Positions 8,467 through 16,161 of a stretch of 64,000 nucleotides of DNA are shown here, piece after piece. A program made the translations under genes and the position numbers. The stretch covers positions 157,099-221,098 of the forward strand of contig JAOZHU010000025.1 of assembly GCA_026014705.1 (NCBI GenBank), in the 5' to 3' direction. How positions within the stretch are numbered: the first letter of the stretch is position 1; each line of letters starts with the position of its first letter. This DNA comes from Candidatus Bathyarchaeota archaeon (GTDB lineage Archaea; Thermoproteota; Bathyarchaeia; Bathyarchaeales; Bathycorpusculaceae). The notes under the pieces are model-generated. The model had not been told where the DNA came from. It did not search any database and saw only the letters and a list, made by a program, of their open reading frames with translations.

Positions 8467-8645
8467 TTTCGGTGTCTCCTGCCTATGCCAGAGCGCCACT
8501 CAAGCCAACTTGCCAGAAAGCAAAGCTGGAAAGGCGTTAGCTCTGCAATTTCTTTGAGCGTGTAGCCGTACTCATGCGCGATTAGGCCTGTGAGTTGGGC
8601 TTCGGTGTTGGCGTTGATCCAGTCGGGTGTTGGCGCTGCAAAAAA
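8463..8645 (-). CDS. frameshift extension of the tail assembly chaperone
   Basis: In the -1 frame relative to the 134-residue chaperone, a 59-residue open stretch runs from the slippery site to a TGA at 8463-8465: PTPDWINANTEAQ, then GLIAHEYGYTLKEIAEL and a Trp-rich end. It has no start codon of its own and reads like the second domain of long-tailed phage chaperones (the G-T type). Fusion yields a 174-residue product. The stop overlaps the tape measure start (GTGA). Confidence 0.8.
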   Translation of the reverse strand, partial: FFAAPTPDWINANTEAQLTGLIAHEYGYTLKEIAELTPFQLCFLASWLEWRSGIGRRHRK

Positions 8646-8986
8646 CTCGCGAAAACCTTGCTCATCCGCTCCAGCAACAAAGCCTTCGTATCAAATGGTA
8701 AAGCCTCAAAATCCTCGTAAGACAGCGCTGCATCTGCTTTGCGGAGCATTGCCCAGACTACGATGTTGGCTTTCTCTTCGTCATCAGCGACTTCTTTAAG
8801 GTTTAACTCTTTGACTTCCTTCGCTGAAAGCAGCCCGTAGCGTATTATTCCGAGCGTTTCGTCTTCGATTGTGTAAATCTGTCGCGTGTTCGCTGCCAGA
8901 GCCCGTACATCAAAGACCTTAGCTTTTTCCTGCTTCGCCTCGTCATGCGCCCGTAGCTTTTTTCTGTACTCGTCAACCTTGCTCAC
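8582..8986 (-). CDS. tail assembly chaperone, short form
   Basis: The 134-residue zero-frame product begins MSKVDEYRKKLR and is charged and helical. Residues 40-115 (TIEDETLGIIRYGLL... LSYEDFEALP) resemble the chaperones that coat the tape measure before tube assembly. It lies between the tail tube gene and the tape measure gene, the standard slot. The zero frame continues about 15 codons past the slippery heptamer and ends in a Pro/Thr/Ser-rich tail, which looks like non-conserved read-on. Both forms are probably made, as in many tailed phages. Confidence 0.85.
   Translation of the reverse strand: MSKVDEYRKKLRAHDEAKQEKAKVFDVRALAANTRQIYTIEDETLGIIRYGLLSAKEVKELNLKEVADDEEKANIVVWAMLRKADAALSYEDFEALPFDTKALLLERMSKVFASFLQRQHPTGSTPTPKPNSQA
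8639..8645 (-). promoter_or_regulatory. -1 ribosomal frameshift site T TTT TTG
   Basis: The coding strand reads GCG AGT TTT TTG CAG in the zero frame, a textbook X XXY YYZ heptamer. Slipping back one base gives TTT GCA and opens the 59-codon extension. It lies about 15 codons before the zero-frame stop, where phage G/GT slip sites usually sit. Confidence 0.8.
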
Positions 8987-9001
8987 TCTTGTTCACCCGT
9001 G

Positions 9002-9394
9002 TTATGTTTGCGTGCCAAAAGCCACGTCTGAGCCTTCGCCGCTTACGTTTTCGCCTGCTACTCCGTCTTGCGCTGCCTCGAAACCCCACTTGTTCAGAAT
9101 AACGCCCGTGTAGGTGTGTTTTTCTTTGCCTGTGCCTGTGCCGTTTGGTCTTACTTCGACTGTGACTGCGGTGCCGTTGAGCACTTGTTCAGCGTATGTC
9201 TTGTCGATGTACATTTTGCCGAATTCGATTTGGAAAGTTTTGTTCCCGCTCTTCAGCACGGCGGGTTTGTCGCTGCCCAACTTGTACTTCTTTATGAGCG
9301 AAGCGTCTATGCTTTCTTTCACGTTTTCCGCGTAGCCAACTTCAACTGCGCCTATAAGCACGACGGCTTCACGGCCTAATGGTGGTGCACTCAT
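9002..9394 (-). CDS. major tail tube protein
   Basis: The 130-residue protein has the size and strand pattern of tail tube subunits: an N-terminal strand REAVVLIGAVEVGYAENV, a central KTFQIEFGKMYIDKTYAE, then VTVEVRPNGTG and YTGVILNKWGFEA. The family stacks hexameric rings around the tape measure. It lies between the tail terminator and the tail chaperone, as expected. Confidence 0.75.
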   Translation of the reverse strand: MSAPPLGREAVVLIGAVEVGYAENVKESIDASLIKKYKLGSDKPAVLKSGNKTFQIEFGKMYIDKTYAEQVLNGTAVTVEVRPNGTGTGKEKHTYTGVILNKWGFEAAQDGVAGENVSGEGSDVAFGTQT

Positions 9395-9431
9395 TTTCCA
9401 TTTTCACCTGTTTCCTGTCACTTGCTTGTGA

Positions 9432-9875
9432 CTATGAAGGCTGATACAGCAACAGAGCCTCAAAGCTAACGACTCCGCCGTATAGCAGCTTGTCTTGAAA
9501 CTTGATTTCGCCAGGCGCAAAACCCGTTGGTATGCAGTCTTTGGCTTTGCCGCCTAAGCTTCGGTCAGCGAGAACAGCGTCCACGACATCAGCCATTACT
9601 TCGATGATGTCTGTGAACCAGTCTTTCGGCTCATACTCCAGAATTGTTAAGATAACGCTGAAGTTTACCTTCGCCTGGAGCCGTGAACCTAAGGTCGCTT
9701 GCGAAATTGGTGAAGGCTCAGCGTTTATGATGGCTTTAGGCAATTTGCCTACTGTGAACTGCTCGCCCAAAACCACAGTCTTAATGGCGCTTTTCGTCTC
9801 GATTTGAGCTTTGACAGCATCGAATACTGCGTTGTACGTAGTATAGAACCCCATCAGCCAGTCAGCTCCAGCCAT
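9432..9875 (-). CDS. tail terminator-like protein
   Basis: The 147-residue protein begins with a helix (NAVFDAVKAQIE) followed by strands in KTVVLGEQF, KAIINAEPSPI, KVNFSVILTILEYEP and FQDKLLYGGVVSFEALLLY. This alpha/beta layout matches proteins that cap the tail tube and join it to the head. It overlaps the upstream HK97-gp10-like gene by 22 bases. Assignment rests on gene order plus fold pattern. One TGTACGTAGTA element lies near its start. Confidence 0.65.
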   Translation of the reverse strand: MAGADWLMGFYTTYNAVFDAVKAQIETKSAIKTVVLGEQFTVGKLPKAIINAEPSPISQATLGSRLQAKVNFSVILTILEYEPKDWFTDIIEVMADVVDAVLADRSLGGKAKDCIPTGFAPGEIKFQDKLLYGGVVSFEALLLYQPS

Positions 9876-10288
9876 AACTCGGCAAACGTTTCCTCCGCTT
9901 TGTTACGAGCGTACTCGGCTGCTCTTTGCATCCAAGGGTTAGGCTTGGTTCCTGGGTGATGAACGAGACGAGTGAAAACCATCTTTCCGCTTGCGCTTTG
10001 GAAAGCCAAAACTGAAGCGTTAATTGGACGAATAATGTGAGGCCTTGTGCCTTTTACTACGTACATGGCATAGGGCGCCAAAACCTCAATCGCGGCTTCG
10101 CCCTCGCCAACTTCTTTTGTAATAGTGCTTGCCAACTTGCCCGTTCTTCTAGGAGCATTCCAGAACGCCTGAGCCCAAGCAACATCAGCCAACCGCTCAA
10201 TCAACTTCTGCCTCAAAGGACCACTGAGCTTCTGCACGACGTCGTCAAATTCGAGACCACGAGTAGAAACCTCAACAGAAAAACTCAT
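9854..10288 (-). CDS. HK97 gp10-like tail completion protein
   Basis: 144 residues. Recognisable features are the helix VVQKLSGPLRQKLIERL, the motif WNAPRRTGKLASTI (compare the family's P.DTG.L..SI), then a strand YAMYVVKGTRPHII and HPGTKPNPWM near the C-terminus. These mark the HK97 gp10 / minor tail family that completes the neck. It overlaps the 54-residue gene upstream by 4 bases. Confidence 0.85.
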   Translation of the reverse strand: MSFSVEVSTRGLEFDDVVQKLSGPLRQKLIERLADVAWAQAFWNAPRRTGKLASTITKEVGEGEAAIEVLAPYAMYVVKGTRPHIIRPINASVLAFQSASGKMVFTRLVHHPGTKPNPWMQRAAEYARNKAEETFAELWLELTG

Positions 10289-10449
10289 CTTGCAGCCTCC
10301 AGAACTTTCAAGCGGTTTTCAATCGCTGTCTCCAAGTCCTCAAAAAAGATGAGCTGAAGCTGTTCTGGTAGCTTGCTTATGCGCTCAGAAAAACAGCTCA
10401 ATAGTACACCAGCATTTTTCGGCCCGTTACCTCTTTTTTCAGAAACCAT
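10285..10449 (-). CDS. 54-residue neck-region protein
   Basis: It starts at ATG 10449, one base after the stop of the connector gene, and reads MVSEKRGNGPKNAG, ending in a helix LQLIFFEDLETAIENRL. It overlaps the next gene by 4 bases. The longer frame reaching upstream would run antisense-like through the connector gene and is unlikely. No family recognised. Confidence 0.55.
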   Translation of the reverse strand: MVSEKRGNGPKNAGVLLSCFSERISKLPEQLQLIFFEDLETAIENRLKVLEAAR

Positions 10450-10450
10450 C

Positions 10451-10762
10451 CTACGCACTCCCCACGTACGACTCTCTTTCAGCATCGACGTAAACATCAA
10501 GAATCCTGTTAGCTTCAGCCCAGAATGCTTCAGCGCCAACAGGATCACGTCGTCGCCTGAAGTCCCAAGCAGCAAAATACTTCGTTGCATCAACAACAAG
10601 CTGCGGCACAACCGCAGGAACAGTCAAATCCTTAGCCTTCAGGAGCCCATCAACTAAAGCGCTTGAACTTGTAACGCAAACCGTAAGCTCTGCGTCATGC
10701 GAAGTGTCTGCAGCGTCAATTTGGAGAACTGGCTTAACATCGCTCACTTGGCAGTAAGTCAC
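10451..10762 (-). CDS. head-tail connector protein (gp6-like)
   Basis: 103 helical residues: YCQVSDVKPVLQID at the start, a central helix DAELTVCVTSSSALVDGLL, and WAEANRILDVYVDAE at the end. This resembles the four-helix adaptor that docks under the portal. Its start overlaps the portal stop by 4 bases. The position between portal and gp10-like genes supports the call. Confidence 0.75.
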   Translation of the reverse strand: MTYCQVSDVKPVLQIDAADTSHDAELTVCVTSSSALVDGLLKAKDLTVPAVVPQLVVDATKYFAAWDFRRRRDPVGAEAFWAEANRILDVYVDAERESYVGSA

Positions 10763-12000
10763 GCTTTTACGCCTCCATTACTACGTACATCTTTAGGCTG
10801 CTCTGGAGAGTCGTCCCACAGCTCCCAACCGAATTTGACTGCGTTCTTTCGAAACTCCTCCGACCTGACCAGCCCTAGTTCAGCAGCTTTAATGAGGTCT
10901 GCAGGCATCAATTCTGGGGTCTCGGGACTGCCAAAATTCAAACGAACCTTTGCCTTAACCGCATCAAACCCCGCTTGGGCGATTACAACTGAGAAAATCT
11001 CTCTTTCCACTTGGCGCTTGATGTACCGCTGAACTGGTTTAATGAGCATGTCTTGCAAATCCACGGCTGCCCTTGCGCTCGCTTCAGTGAAGCCTGGAGT
11101 ACTGAATAATCGTGGTAACGGCGTCTCACAGCCAAGATAAAACTGGTTAACCATATGGTCGATATAGTACTCGAAACGAGCCCTCGGGTCAATAGTTACT
11201 GGATAAACGCCAACGGATTTTGCGCCGCTGAAAAGCCATTGGCCTTCCTCAGGTCGATTCTTAATCGCGCTCTCGTACTTCTTGATGGTGTCTTCTTTCT
11301 GGCCTTCCAGCTGCACCACAACGTCAGGTCCAGCATACTTCGCGAATATGTTAGGCAAAATCTTCTCTATTTTCGCTTTCATCCAAGCGTAACTCGGACG
11401 CTTATCCGTGTCAACCGTCAACGTGTGCAAAAGCACCTGCAGTAATCCAACACCGAAGCCAGAAGGCGCATCGCCGCTGAGGCGCCAGTGAATCACAGCC
11501 TCAGGCTTAAGCTCATTACCTGCGCTACCACTGTAGGTGCTTTTTAGCTGGTAACCAGTAACCTTGTAGGGAACCTTCAAGTCTGGAACAGAACTGAGCC
11601 CAATGCGCTGAACTGCATCAATCGGTGTGCGAACGACACCCGTCAACTGTTCAGGCGTGAGTTTTAGCCAGAAATCGTTTCCGCAGCCAATTAGAGGCTT
11701 AGCCATGTCGTTCAATAGCCCGTCCAAGTTCACGTCTTCACAAAACTTGTCTACGGCAGCCTTAGCCTCAGAAGCCTTATCGTACTTGTCATCAGCTGCG
11801 GTGTAGAAGCCCATGCCCACTGTGGAAGCTGCCAACAAGTCAACACTTGACTTGCATGTAGGATCACGCTCGTAAAGCTTCATCACATCTGCCAAGGGAA
11901 TACACGTAGTATCGAAGAATACTCGCCCGTTGGGAGACGCAACGCCCGAAGCAGGCGCATGAGACAGGACTTCGCGAATTCTCTTGAAGACGTTACTCAC
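10759..12000 (-). CDS. portal protein
   Basis: The 413-residue protein forms the dodecameric DNA gate of the capsid. Family-typical features: an N-terminal domain with LYERDPTCKSSVDLLAAS, WLKLTPEQLTG in the wing region, a clip/stem region near ARFEYYIDHMVNQFYLG, and FTEASARAAVDLQDMLIKPVQ close to the C-terminus, where phage portals have the E-A-S-x-E/R helix. Length is normal for SPP1/HK97-type portals. It follows the capsid gene with a 67-base gap containing a T-rich tract. Confidence 0.85.
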   Translation of the reverse strand: MSNVFKRIREVLSHAPASGVASPNGRVFFDTTCIPLADVMKLYERDPTCKSSVDLLAASTVGMGFYTAADDKYDKASEAKAAVDKFCEDVNLDGLLNDMAKPLIGCGNDFWLKLTPEQLTGVVRTPIDAVQRIGLSSVPDLKVPYKVTGYQLKSTYSGSAGNELKPEAVIHWRLSGDAPSGFGVGLLQVLLHTLTVDTDKRPSYAWMKAKIEKILPNIFAKYAGPDVVVQLEGQKEDTIKKYESAIKNRPEEGQWLFSGAKSVGVYPVTIDPRARFEYYIDHMVNQFYLGCETPLPRLFSTPGFTEASARAAVDLQDMLIKPVQRYIKRQVEREIFSVVIAQAGFDAVKAKVRLNFGSPETPELMPADLIKAAELGLVRSEEFRKNAVKFGWELWDDSPEQPKDVRSNGGVKA

Positions 12001-12067
12001 GACGGTTTCAACCTCAATGTGCTTTTACATCAAAAAAGAGGGGAGAGTTGCTTGTGATAGCAAACGC
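12001..12067 (-). terminator. T-rich tract between capsid and portal genes
   Basis: On the coding strand the gap downstream of the capsid gene contains CTCTCCCCTCTTTTTTG, a pyrimidine/T tract of the sort that ends archaeal transcripts. It could lower portal expression relative to capsid. No strong hairpin is seen. Confidence 0.4.
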
Positions 12068-13039
12068 CTAAGTAAGCGTAGTTTTGATGTTGGTCATTCT
12101 GGCTACGGCATTTGAACGCAGGACGCCTATTCCAAAGCGAGTAGTAGCTCTGACACCGTATTTGCCGCTTTTCACGTCTTCCCAATCCTCAGTGGTCACA
12201 TCTCGGCGTAACAGCATAACAGAAGCTACTCGAGTGTCAATTGCGTATGCTGTTCCGTTAGGAACCAGAGTGCTCGGCTGAACCTTCATGCCTAAAACAC
12301 TCGTGACTGCTCCTTGTTCCAAATCAGTTTGACCTGAAGGCAAATACTGCGCGTGCACAAACTTGTCATCGTTCAGCAACTGGTGCAGCTGCATTTCGTT
12401 GACTGCCAAGATGTTTGGGCGCCAATTTTCGCTGCGAACCGCATGGTGCAGTTTAAGTAGTCCTGACCAGCTCAGAACTGCGCCGCCTCCAGCTAACTCT
12501 GCGCCTGAAGCTAAATCGCCAGCTGCGATTCCAGCGTATAGGGCAAGGATTTTCTCCGTTTCGTTTTGTCCAAGAGCTAAACCGATTTTTTCGATAGCGT
12601 TGTCCATCACGTTCCAAGTCGCGTCTTCCAGATACTCTCTAGTCCATTCATCAGAGGATTCAGCTAACTGGTCAGTGTAAATGTCAACTGTGGAAACCTT
12701 CTTGCCGCTCAACCGTGTAACTGCGCCTTCAGCATACTTGTAAGCTACTGCCCCAACATCCAGCGGAAAACGTTCCATCGTCTCAGTTGTCGGTCGTACA
12801 GTGATGATGTTTCTGCCAATCAGCTCAGGCCAAGCACTCTGCACAAGCGTATCATGCATTCTTCCCAAGGCGCCAACCACATCACTAAAAAGCCCCTCTT
12901 TGACGCCCATTTGCACGTAACGCTTCAAAAACGGGTGCTCAACCTTCTGCCTCAACTGCTCGTACGCTTGCCGCTGCTCCGAGAACTGCCTTCCTTGCGT
13001 TTGTAGGCTTTCAAAAAGCTTCGGTTTCACGCAGATCAC
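12068..13039 (-). CDS. major capsid protein, HK97 fold
   Basis: 323 residues. The C-terminal P- and A-domain signature is clear: NILAVNEMQLHQLLNDD, then SVLGMKVQPSTLVPNGTAYAI and RFGIGVLRSNAVARM. The central region YTDQLAESSDEWTREYLEDA is the spine-helix/E-loop type seen in phage capsids. The N-terminus is helical (QRQAYEQLRQKVEHPFL) and may be a short delta-like domain. It overlaps the decoration-protein gene by 4 bases. Upstream genes supply the maturation protease and scaffold. Confidence 0.9.
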   Translation of the reverse strand: MICVKPKLFESLQTQGRQFSEQRQAYEQLRQKVEHPFLKRYVQMGVKEGLFSDVVGALGRMHDTLVQSAWPELIGRNIITVRPTTETMERFPLDVGAVAYKYAEGAVTRLSGKKVSTVDIYTDQLAESSDEWTREYLEDATWNVMDNAIEKIGLALGQNETEKILALYAGIAAGDLASGAELAGGGAVLSWSGLLKLHHAVRSENWRPNILAVNEMQLHQLLNDDKFVHAQYLPSGQTDLEQGAVTSVLGMKVQPSTLVPNGTAYAIDTRVASVMLLRRDVTTEDWEDVKSGKYGVRATTRFGIGVLRSNAVARMTNIKTTLT

Positions 13040-13467
13040 TTCTCCACGTTGATGAAAATTAGGTCGTCAGCAGCCAAAGCCGATTGCAATGCTGTGCCGA
13101 GTTTGCGGTTGTAGTAAACCGTGTAGGTTGCAGAGCCGCCTTCATCCACAGCCTGATCAGCTAAAACCAGCAGCCTCTTGCTTGCGTCAGCGCCGTAAAC
13201 CGCTTTGCCACGCGCAATTGCAGCACCTGCTTTCACTTTGACCCTGCCTTTGGTAAGCACTGAGCATTGTGCGCCTATGGCTGCGTTTTTGACGGCTACG
13301 CCTATGCAGTCTTGAGCTGCCGCTGCAGGAGACACTTTATCGTCGGAACTCAGGTACACTGGGTCGCCTTTAGTTACTGTGGCTTCCGCTTCAAACGATT
13401 CTATGACAGCGTTCTGGTCGTCTGTCTCGCCTATTGCCATCCACGTTTTGCCTGTTTTATCCGCCAT
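13036..13467 (-). CDS. capsid decoration (cement) protein, DUF2190-like
   Basis: The 143-residue protein is beta-rich, with repeated ...GDPVYLSSDDKVSPA and AAIARGKAVYGADASKRLL. This pattern of 'added value / ready state' strands is typical of DUF2190-type trimeric cement proteins that stabilise HK97-fold shells. It sits between protease/scaffold and capsid genes, the usual location. Confidence 0.75.
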   Translation of the reverse strand: MADKTGKTWMAIGETDDQNAVIESFEAEATVTKGDPVYLSSDDKVSPAAAAQDCIGVAVKNAAIGAQCSVLTKGRVKVKAGAAIARGKAVYGADASKRLLVLADQAVDEGGSATYTVYYNRKLGTALQSALAADDLIFINVEK

Positions 13468-13558
13468 TTAGAAGTCACTCTCCAAAAGTTTGATTTCAGC
13501 CAAGTTCGTCCTCAGCTTACTTTCCCCACAAAACGTGAGCGTAAACGCTTGAGCCAAA

Positions 13559-14344
13559 CTAAGCCAACCCCGCCTTCAGCCTATGAATAGCTCCACGTAT
13601 CTCTTGGCACTCCCGCTGCATACCCAACGTGCTGTGCTCAACGGTTGGGCTCGGTAAAAGCCCCTCGAGAACCGCAACAACCTCGCTTATCGGCATAGTC
13701 TTAGGCTGATCCTTAACAAGACCACTTGATGATTGTGGCTTTGTTAGCTGCTCAATCGTCTTCTGAGCTTCAGCAAGCTTGCCCTCTGTGTCAGAGAGTT
13801 TTTCCTGAAGCCTCTTTTCCTCAAGCTTTTCTATAACCTGTATGTTTGTCTCGGGAATTCCTGGCACAGCTACAAGGCTTAACTCTGCGTTATGCAAGCC
13901 GTGCGGAACCTTTCCATCAACGAGGTCAATTGCCTCATAATCCGCGCCAACGCTTACATGCTGCACCAAGCCCTTGCGAATCTTGTCAGCAACTTCGCTC
14001 TCATAAATTTCAGCCTCATACCACAATGCATGCCCGTCCCAGTCAGTTTTGGTGACTTTGCCAACTGCGTTTTCAACGGAAACATGTTCAATGTAAACAG
14101 GAGAATTAACAAGTTTAGAAGCAAAAGATTTCAGCTCCTCAGACGTGTAAATGTTAAAGTTGCGGCTCATTCCAGTTGTTATAGCCACTCCGCGAATACG
14201 TAATGGCTTGCCAACGATTTTTTCTATGATTTGAAAGGGAATAATTGCTGCAAAGTGTTCTTTGACTTTTTCAGGGGTGAAGCTTGATTTAGTGTCGTAC
14301 AGCGGTGCATTTGCGTCTTGAGTAGCTGGTTTGCTTTCTGACAT
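13559..14344 (-). CDS. prohead maturation protease fused to scaffold
   Basis: Residues 45-165 form a serine protease of the phage prohead class: His87 in VYIEHVSVENAVGKV and Ser131 in VQHVSVGADYEAID, followed by ELSLVAVPGIPETNI. Residues 170-261 are a coiled coil (LEEKRLQEKLSDTEGKLAEAQ) that would act as scaffold and be digested during maturation. This two-domain arrangement is common. It is the first gene of the structural operon; a 71-base region with overlapping inverted repeats separates it from the divergent regulator gene. Confidence 0.85.
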   Translation of the reverse strand: MSESKPATQDANAPLYDTKSSFTPEKVKEHFAAIIPFQIIEKIVGKPLRIRGVAITTGMSRNFNIYTSEELKSFASKLVNSPVYIEHVSVENAVGKVTKTDWDGHALWYEAEIYESEVADKIRKGLVQHVSVGADYEAIDLVDGKVPHGLHNAELSLVAVPGIPETNIQVIEKLEEKRLQEKLSDTEGKLAEAQKTIEQLTKPQSSSGLVKDQPKTMPISEVVAVLEGLLPSPTVEHSTLGMQRECQEIRGAIHRLKAGLA

Positions 14345-14373
14345 ACCAAATCAGAATGATGTTGATGGAAAAA

Positions 14374-14405
14374 GCAGAAATAGCTTGTTAGCGTTTCTGC
14401 GCTAA
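14374..14405. promoter_or_regulatory. overlapping inverted repeats between divergent viral genes
   Basis: GCAGAAA (14374-14380) pairs with TTTCTGC (14394-14400), and TTAGCG (14388-14393) pairs with CGCTAA (14400-14405). Both are perfect and interlocked. They lie between the structural operon (minus) and the HTH regulator (plus), just upstream of a TATA-like TATTTATG at 14411. Likely operator for the regulator; inferred. Confidence 0.5.
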
Positions 14406-14445
14406 TAACGTATTTATGCAGTTACTTTACAAGAATAAACCCGTA

Positions 14446-14673
14446 ATGAGTCTCACAGAACGAGAACGGAGAATTCTGCATCTTCACCTACAAGGGCTAA
14501 GCGACTATAAAATAGCCCGTAAAATAAACACTGACCCTCCAAGTGTAACCCGCTCGCGCAAGAACGCCCAAAAGAAACTCATTAATGCCGCAACTGACCT
14601 AGAATGGGCATCAAAAATAGGCGTAAAAATCCCATTAACTAATGGGGTAGTTACTTCTCAAGCCTCTTTCTAA
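14446..14673 (+). CDS. small helix-turn-helix regulator (LuxR/sigma-region-4-like)
   Basis: 75 residues from ATG 14446. The HTH reads LTERERRILHLHLQGLSDYKIARKI followed by a recognition helix in PPSVTRSRKNAQKKLINA, similar to the C-terminal DNA-binding domain of LuxR-type proteins and sigma region 4. I prefer 14446 to the upstream ATG at 14416 because a TATA-like box sits at about 14411, which would put the transcript start near 14438. It is divergent from the structural operon and a good candidate for its control. Confidence 0.7.
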   Translation: MSLTERERRILHLHLQGLSDYKIARKINTDPPSVTRSRKNAQKKLINAATDLEWASKIGVKIPLTNGVVTSQASF

Positions 14674-14717
14674 AAGAAAGAGAGAAAAAAAGAAGCCTTC
14701 TTCAGAAATTATTTAGG

Positions 14718-14792
14718 CTAATAGTTATCGCGTCCGTCTCCGGATTTTTTGCCGAATTTCTTGCTTGGCAAACCACCTTTACCTCTGGCCAC
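14718..14792 (-). CDS. 24-residue basic Gly/Lys-rich peptide gene
   Basis: GTG start at 14792 is preceded by the strong site GGAGGTG with a six-base spacer. The peptide starts MARGKGGLPSKKFGKK and ends in DGRDNY, then TAG. It lies 28 bases downstream of the nuclease-like gene on the same strand and is followed by a T-rich tract that could end transcription. The strong ribosome-binding site is the main evidence. Function unknown; DNA- or RNA-binding is plausible from composition. Confidence 0.55.
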   Translation of the reverse strand: MARGKGGLPSKKFGKKSGDGRDNY

Positions 14793-14820
14793 TTCTTTCA
14801 CCTCCTACAAAAGCTTTCAA

Positions 14821-16149
14821 TTATCCTTTGCGCTGTTGTGATTCTTCCTCTTCAACTGATTTTGACAGCATGTAGTACCAAGGCAATTTTCTTATTCTTT
14901 CCACTTCGCCAGATTTCCTCCGCAAACCTGAAGTTTTTTCGTTTATGAATTTCGGGAAGAATTTGTTCAGAAGAACGGGGCATATTTCGCGGTCAGTGCT
15001 TTCAAGCCAATTGAAAAAAGCTGTTCTGCGAGAAAATATGCTTCTTTCAAACTCGAAGCTTGAAGAATTAATTGGACCTAGTTTCAAATAGGTTCGTTCC
15101 GATTTTACTTTTAGGTAGAGAGCAGGTCTGAGCTCGGGTAAGCTCAAACTCAAGATAATCCGACCGAAAACCTTGTTGAACACTCTAAGGCTTAGGCGCT
15201 TCTCGTCAACCAATATCGCCTTTTCTTGCAGAAGTTTTTCTACACTTACCTTGCTGAGCTGTCCCACAATGACGCGTTTTACTAGCCACGCCTCACTTGG
15301 CCAAATTATCTCTGTATCTTCTTGGAGTGAGTTCATTATTGCTTTTAGGCACGCATTGTGTGCTTCCAAATAGTTTAGCTCTCTAGTTTTGAGTTTTGAT
15401 GCTTGAACGAGACTTGCAGTATAATTTGAAGGGTAATAATGCTCGGTTTGTGGTGCCTGATTTAATAAACAGTTGATTTCTTCAAACCATTGGGTACATG
15501 TGAAGTAACTGTCGGCCATGTTTAATGTTCGCATTACCCAAGGGTCATTTCTGATCTTTAATGGAGAGACGAGTATGAATTGCGGTTTCCGACCGAAAAG
15601 GTAGCTAAGTAGTTGCTTCTTGTAAGCTACTGTTTGAGGCAATTCGTTGAGCTTAATTGTAGTATTTTTCGCTTCGATGAAGACCAGTTCGCCCTGTTCG
15701 CTAAAAAGAAGGAAGTCAAACTCGGCTATGTCCTGACCTTTACCTCTAACAACAATGTCTCCCGTCTTCGCATCGTAGAATATGCCATCGGGGCAAGGGT
15801 GCGCTTCTATTTCTGGGCAATTTGGGGCATCGGTTCCTTTGGCAATAAGGGAGTATTGAGGATTTCTCGCTGTTAATTCCTTAAGGCATTCGTAAATAAC
15901 TGCTTCGTACAATTTGCCGACTGCTATCTTTCGAATCCACGGTTCATTTGAAGAAAGTTGGTTTAGTTTATCCTTAGTCAAATGCTTTTTTGCTCTAGCA
16001 AAAGTTTCTTGTGAGGGTTTAAGCAGCTTTAATTCCTCTGCGATTAAAGCTCCAGCAGAATCCTTAGTCTCAACTGACGACGCTAGATAATCTTCGCCAT
16101 TGTTGCTGTAAAAAGCCGATATAACGGGGGATTCTTCGTTATGGTACAT
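14821..16149 (-). CDS. PD-(D/E)XK nuclease-like protein, candidate defence or viral accessory gene
   Basis: The 442-residue protein has a restriction-endonuclease-like core near residues 135-170: IAEFDFLLFSEQGELVFIEAKNT, giving D...E-x-K in the right order and spacing, followed by a helix KKQLLSYLFG and the strand QFILVSP. The N-terminal 110 residues and C-terminal 220 residues (KLGPINSSSFEFERSIF, INEKTSGLRRKSGEVERIR) are not recognised. The gene is divergent from the 484-residue unknown across a 131-base region with direct repeats. It could be an antiviral effector, a replication/repair nuclease or a virus-encoded competitor-exclusion factor. Confidence 0.65.
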   Translation of the reverse strand: MYHNEESPVISAFYSNNGEDYLASSVETKDSAGALIAEELKLLKPSQETFARAKKHLTKDKLNQLSSNEPWIRKIAVGKLYEAVIYECLKELTARNPQYSLIAKGTDAPNCPEIEAHPCPDGIFYDAKTGDIVVRGKGQDIAEFDFLLFSEQGELVFIEAKNTTIKLNELPQTVAYKKQLLSYLFGRKPQFILVSPLKIRNDPWVMRTLNMADSYFTCTQWFEEINCLLNQAPQTEHYYPSNYTASLVQASKLKTRELNYLEAHNACLKAIMNSLQEDTEIIWPSEAWLVKRVIVGQLSKVSVEKLLQEKAILVDEKRLSLRVFNKVFGRIILSLSLPELRPALYLKVKSERTYLKLGPINSSSFEFERSIFSRRTAFFNWLESTDREICPVLLNKFFPKFINEKTSGLRRKSGEVERIRKLPWYYMLSKSVEEEESQQRKG

Positions 16150-16161
16150 TTTGCACCTACA

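Larger units (their letters stand above)
2214..10789. repeat. dispersed 11-bp element TGTACGTAGTA, five exact copies
   Basis: Exact copies at 2214-2224, 10055-10065 and 10779-10789 (as TACTACGTACA on the plus strand) and at 4685-4695 and 9833-9843 (as TGTACGTAGTA). A one-mismatch copy is at 4754-4764. They fall in different reading frames and on both strands, so shared codons do not explain them. I noticed none outside the viral structural genes. Four copies share the longer ATGTACGTAGTAA. Confidence 0.7.
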
